Origin: Branchiostoma floridae | Taxonomy: Eukaryota > Chordata > Leptocardii > Amphioxiformes > Branchiostomatidae | Reading direction: 5' to 3' | DNA: 64,000 nucleotides | NCBI RefSeq assembly: GCF_000003815.2 | Contig: NC_049985.1 | Coordinates: forward strand, 12,033,472 to 12,097,471 | Shown: positions 60,201 through 64,000 of the stretch, piece after piece | How the letters are laid out: every line of letters begins with the position of its first letter | Numbering within the stretch: position 1 is the first letter of the stretch | Notes under the pieces: generated by a model | Told to the model about the DNA's origin: nothing | The model's input: the letters and a program-made list of their open reading frames with translations, nothing else | The model's database searches: none | Made by a program: the position numbers and the translations under genes

Positions 60201-63162
60201 GGCCCGGGGGTATCTAAATCTTTAACTAAATCATCTATAAATAAGCTGAAAAGAGTAGGACTGAGGTTACATCCTTGCCTTACACCTCTGTCTGTTGTAA
60301 ACAATGGTGTAAGGCCGGTAGGAGTTTTAACACATGTCATCGGATTAGAGTACATGGATTTAATCAATTTGTAGAACTTGCCGCCTATGCCTAAGTTGAG
60401 TAGTTTGAAACGTAGGCCTTCTCTCCAGACGCATGCACGCAGTCAAAAACTTTTCTAAAGTCTATAAAGCATGCGTAGAGGCGTCTGTTGGTACTGGTGT
60501 ATTTTGATATCAGTGTGTCAATAACAAAGATGTTGTCGTTCGTTCCGAAATTCTTTCTGAAGCCAGTCTGGTTGGGGTAAATGAGGTTGTGATCATCTAT
60601 ATATTCGGTGAGACGAGTATTTATTATTGTTGTAAATAATTTGGCAAGGCAGCTAATAACAGAAATCCCCCTGTAATTGTTCGGGTCATCTTTTTGACCA
60701 CCTTTATGTACAGGTACAATGTGGCTTTCACGCCATTGTTGGGGAAAGTGCCCGGTTGAAAGGATTAAATTGAACAGTTTAGTTAATGGATATGTAAGGA
60801 TATGTGGTGCGCATTTAAGTATTTCGTATATAAGGTCGTTACCTGACGCTTTGTTATCCTTTAATTTGGCTTGTCTAATTTCTTTCTGATGGATCTCGGA
60901 ATCTAAGGGGTTGTAAATTGCAGCTCTGTTTTCTAATTCTACTAGTTTGTTACGGATCTGTGATTGAAATGGGTTATCAGTTTCTGGATCGTTGGACTTA
61001 GTTTTTCCGTATAATCCTTGGAGGTACGTATGGAGTGTTTGTTTGTTAATTGTTTCTTCTGTTGGACTAGAGTCTTCTGTTTTTAACTGTTTTACTAGGT
61101 TCCAAAACTCTGAGGGGTTGTTGGCGGATGAGGAGTTAATTTGTTGGAAAATACTGTTTTTGTAATCCTTTTTTGTTTTCCGGATTAGCCTGGTGTATTC
61201 TTTTTTCTTTTTAAAGTATTGACCTCGGATGAAGGGGTCCTGGGGATTTTTTGATAACAATTTGGCTAAGTCTTTTAAGTTTCTTCTGACGGTGTTACAT
61301 GTAGTAGTGAACCATTTCTTGGGTTGGGGTTTGTGACGGGTCTGTTTTCCTTGTTTCATGCAACGTAATGTTAGTGATTGTTTGCCTGATTCTTGTAGGG
61401 GTACTATAAAATCATTTTAGTGCATTTTCGACTGAGCTTGGGGATGTCTCGTAACTTCTTTTGTTAAAACTGTCTATAGTACGAGAGAATTCTGTGCTGT
61501 TTACTATGTCCGTAAACCTTTCTTTAGAGTCAGCATTCCATACAAATCTGTAGTGGGGTCGGGCAGACAAGGTATCAGTAGTCTATTCATTGAGTTGTCT
61601 AATGTTGCTATTTAGAATTAGGGACAGTTTACAATGGTCTGAAAGTGGGGTTAGGGGGTGGACGTGAAAGAAACAGCTTTTGTGTAAGAGAATTGTTTCG
61701 CTTGCCAGGACGTAATCGACCACACTAGAGCCGTTAGGCTGATAACTTGTGGGTTTCCCTAATACGTCTCCAGGTGTCCCGTCATTAAGATTCTGACTTT
61801 ACTGTTGATGCATAAGTTGATGCATAAGGGCTGCCTAGATCCATGTTGTTACGGTGGAACGGGTGATCGAAATCGTAGTTTTCGGGAAGGCTGTCGATTT
61901 GGAAGTCGCCTGCTATGTAGTCTTTCATGTCCCCTATCCGGGCATTGAAGTCCCCCCCCCCCCAATTACTACCTCTCCTTGTCTACTGTATATTGATATT
62001 TCGTCCTCTAGAGTATCAAATATGTCATACATTCTGTTGTTGTGGATAGTAGATCTGTTATGACTGATGTAAACTGTAGCTAAATAAGTATCTCTATTGG
62101 TGTTAAGTAGTCCTTTGCCTATTTGTACCCACAATATATCTTCTGATTTGCTGTCTAGCTTTGTAATAAACTTGCTATACTGCTTCTTAAACAGAAATAG
62201 TATTCCACCAGAGTTCCGTCTTGCTCTCTTTGACTTTGTTCTGGTGCTAGAGAAATAAAGGAAATCAGGAAAATGAACCTTACCTGAGTGCCATGTCTCA
62301 ACTAGAGAGAAGATGTCAAACCCGTCTATTTGCTAATGAAATCGCTTTCGTCTACTTTTTTCCCTAAACCATGAATGTTCCAGAATCCGAATGATAAACC
62401 ATAGTTCTTCTTAGAGTTTCTAGTTTTGTTGCTACAATGTGTAGTCCTTCTTGGAATGAACATCACTTGTATCCGCGAGGTCTTCCGCTGGGTCCTGGGA
62501 AGGCTCCAAACCACCCGTTGTTGAAGGGTGGATACGCATAATCACTGAGAAACATTTATGATACGCCACTCGAAAAGGTTTATACCAATTGGCAAAGATA
62601 TAAACTCTTGTAGTTGGATTGTGAATTCCAATGAACATATCGGGTTACATTACGAATGTTATTCGTAATACTTTGAAACAACAGGATGTAACTATTGCAC
62701 CGATGAGTGCCATGACGATCCCGACACCAACGTGTATGACTTCACTGACGACGATAGACTGGACAACCCACGGCAGGCTTGCCCCCAAAGTCAACAGGGT
62801 GGACAGCCTTCAGCAGAAGATACAGACAGGGTGGGCTGTAACGCTGCCGACTCGTTCGAGAACCCGATGTACGCGGCGGATGTGTTACCACAAAATCGAG
62901 GAGGTACGTTTGGCGCATTCTCAATCAGTATGTCTGTGTATGATCAGTACTACTTGAAGAAAAAAAACAGTTCTGTACTGTAACAACAAATATTGATCTA
63001 GTCCAACAAAACATATTCACATGTTGATAGACACATTTTAGTGTTGTCTTCAAATGTAACATCCAGTCATTGTTGATTTGCCAACAGCAGAAGACACAGA
63101 CAAGGTGGACTCGTTTGAGAACCCGATGTACGCGGCGGGTGCGGTACGACAAGACGGCGGAA
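57287..63162 (+). CDS. Second, tandem copy of the type II receptor gene: 5' exons only
   Basis: Exons 57287-57374, 57867-58019, 62685-62903 and 63088-63162 are paralogous to exons 1-4 of the upstream gene, all ending in phase 1 (535 nt, 178 codons so far). The start MSKTSIKGRPLPALPTS keeps the SH3 ligand. Exon 2 has TYCQF in place of TYNQL, still YxxPhi. Exons 3 and 4 each encode FENPMYAA. Exon 1 is 12 nt longer. The intron between exons 3 and 4 is 184 bp here versus 2.66 kb upstream. The transmembrane and extracellular exons would lie beyond the window. The satellite and gap after exon 4 leave open whether the gene is intact. Confidence 0.75.
58945..59418 (-). pseudogene. LINE C-terminal region
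   Basis: Open frame with DRLCKYCATDAMEDEIHLYV, resembling the zinc-knuckle-like C..C....EDE.H block found at the C-terminus of many LINE ORF2 proteins; the last cysteine position reads TAPIM. It is preceded by a separate frame at 59461-59760 (VKIFLACTGIPVTLHVELGV), which belongs to the same thumb/C-terminal region. Confidence 0.7.
59618..61359 (-). pseudogene. LINE reverse transcriptase, broken by a frameshift
   Basis: Frame 61359-60391 carries ESHIVPVHKGGQKDDPNNYR, GISVISCLAKLF, LIYPNQTGFRKNFGTNDN and motif A (ACFIDFRKVFDCV). Frame 60367-59618 carries motif B (GVRQGCNLSPTLFSLFIDDL) and catalytic motif C (LLYADDVVLLS). The break near 60420-60430 is an 8-bp direct duplication (GCATGCGT type) just after FDCV. 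All catalytic aspartates remain visible, so the element is not very old. Confidence 0.9.
61850..62514 (-). pseudogene. LINE endonuclease domain, broken
   Basis: The start reads LSFGFWNIHGLGKKVDESDF, the classic N-terminal Asn motif of APE-like LINE endonucleases. Further on, TYLATVYISHNRS and EVVIGG lead to the expected GGDFNARIGD. A run of 12 C (61952-61963 on the + strand) between EVVIGG and DFNARIGD shifts the frame. Other stops lie between 62330 and 62130. Confidence 0.8.
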
Positions 63163-63179
63163 GTACGTTTTGTGGTTTG

Positions 63180-63510
63180 CATTCTTTTACAATTTGGCAG
63201 ATGTTCCATCACATCACGAAATCGCCGCGAAATGTAGCTTGCCGTGCGGTGTCGTTGCGACACCCACGCCGTAGCCGTGTCTGGCATTTCGCCGTAAGAG
63301 ATTTCGTGATGTTCCATGTTCGCCGCAAAATGTAGCTAGCCGTGCGGTGTCCTTGCGACACACTCGCCGTAGCCGTGTCAGGCATTTCGCCGTCTGCGAT
63401 TTCGTGATGTCCCATGTAAGACATCACAAATTCACTGCGAAATGCAACTTACCGCGCGGGTTCGTTGCAACGCCTTCGCCGTGTCAGGCATTCCGCCGTG
63501 ACCGTGTCGG
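63180..63510. repeat. Tandem repeat of about 105-120 bp, three copies
   Basis: Units contain GATTTCGTGATGTCCCATG, CGCGAAATGTAGCTTGCCGT, GCGGTGTCGTTGCGACAC, GCCGTAGCCGTGTCTGGCAT. Unusually GC-rich for the window and adjacent to the next satellite. Confidence 0.8.
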
Positions 63511-63518
63511 GATCGTGA

Positions 63519-64000
63519 TGTAGAAATCCTACACATTTCTACACTTGTCACTGTAGATATTTGTAAAGAGGGACACAGGAAGCGGATCATCCAAGTTTTA
63601 CATGTAGGCAGTGTAGTTTTGTAAAAATTCTACACATTTCTACAATGGTTCTTGTAGATATTTGTAGTGATGTGGAATCCTACACATTTCTANNNNNNNN
63701 NNNNNNNNNNNNNNNNNNNNNNNNNNNNNNNNNNNNNNNNNNNNNNNNNNNNNNNNNNNNNNNNNNNNNNNNNNNNNNNNNNNNNNNNNNNNGTAGAAAT
63801 TCTACACATTTCTACAATGGTTCTTGTAGATATTTGTAGTGATGTAGAAATCCTACACATTTCTACACTTGTCACTGTAGATATTGTAGAGAGGGACACA
63901 GGAAGCGGACCATCCAAGTTTTACATGTAGGCAGTGTAGTTTTGTAGAAATTCTACACATTTCTACAATGGTTCTTGTAGATATTTGTAGTGATGTAGAA
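63519..64000. repeat. 152-bp satellite, at least three copies, running off the window
   Basis: TAGAAATCCTACACATTTCT recurs at 63521, 63672 and 63844, and begins again at 63996: spacings of 151, 172 (across the gap) and 152. Units share AGAGGGACACAGGAAGCGGA and CAAGTTTTACATGTAGGCAG. A 100-N gap (63693-63792) interrupts the array, so true length is unknown. Confidence 0.9.
63693..63792. other. Assembly gap (100 N)
   Basis: Exactly 100 N inside the 152-bp satellite, presumably a collapsed or unresolved array. Confidence 1.

Larger units (their letters stand above)
58840..62535 (-). mobile_element. Non-LTR retrotransposon (LINE), 5' truncated and frame-broken
   Basis: About 3.7 kb on the minus strand in the second intron of the downstream receptor copy. 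In coding order it has an APE-type endonuclease (about 62514-61850), a reverse transcriptase (about 61359-59618) and a C-terminal CCHC-like region (about 59418-58945). There are several frame breaks. The upstream paralogous intron (about 37750-37790) lacks it, so it inserted after the duplication. The exact ends and target duplication could not be resolved. Confidence 0.88.

Overview
The window is animal nuclear DNA, most likely from a lancelet (Branchiostoma). The sequence shows many short exons with GT-AG introns, a chordate-type relaxin receptor, a domain-shuffled lectin/kringle receptor, and introns full of small inverted-repeat transposons, SINEs and LINEs. The species is an inference; no operons or prokaryotic signals are present. 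Two fixed 100-N assembly gaps lie at 38837-38936 and 63693-63792.

Region 1 (about 900-14530, + strand) holds a complete RXFP-type (relaxin-family peptide) receptor gene. Nineteen exons give one open frame of 868 residues: signal peptide, LDLa module, the linker with its conserved GDxxGWxxxFDK motif, a cysteine-rich N-cap, ten leucine-rich repeats (each on its own 72-75 nt phase-2 exon), a hinge, seven transmembrane helices and a long tail. A further phase-1 exon at 14448-14527 could supply an alternative C-terminus.

Region 2 (about 14600-32300) has no gene I can support. It holds a tRNA-derived SINE with perfect 11-bp target duplications, a CA microsatellite, PIF/Harbinger-like and hAT-like MITEs, a foldback element with 10-bp tandem repeats in both arms, a 44-bp minisatellite, a roughly 250-280-bp six-copy satellite and several palindromic elements.

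Region 3 (33360-54702, + strand) holds a second complete gene. Sixteen exons join in frame to give 939 residues of a predicted type II membrane protein that I do not recognise as a named gene. The cytoplasmic N-terminus carries a class I SH3 ligand, a YxxPhi motif and two FENPMY (FxNPxY) motifs. It is followed by one transmembrane helix, a Ser/Thr-rich stalk built from a duplicated exon, a cysteine-rich WSC-like domain, an F-type lectin (F5/8C-like) domain, a kringle and a C-type lectin domain. This is the most interesting object here: a candidate glycan- or protein-binding endocytic/signalling receptor.

Region 4 (about 56320-64000, + strand) is a tandem duplicate of the 5' part of that gene, including its upstream region and tail exons. 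The window ends before its transmembrane exon, inside satellite DNA. A degraded, 5'-truncated LINE on the minus strand (about 58840-62535) sits in its second intron and is absent from the other copy. The upstream copy carries several MITEs missing from the downstream copy, so the paralogous introns act as natural empty sites.
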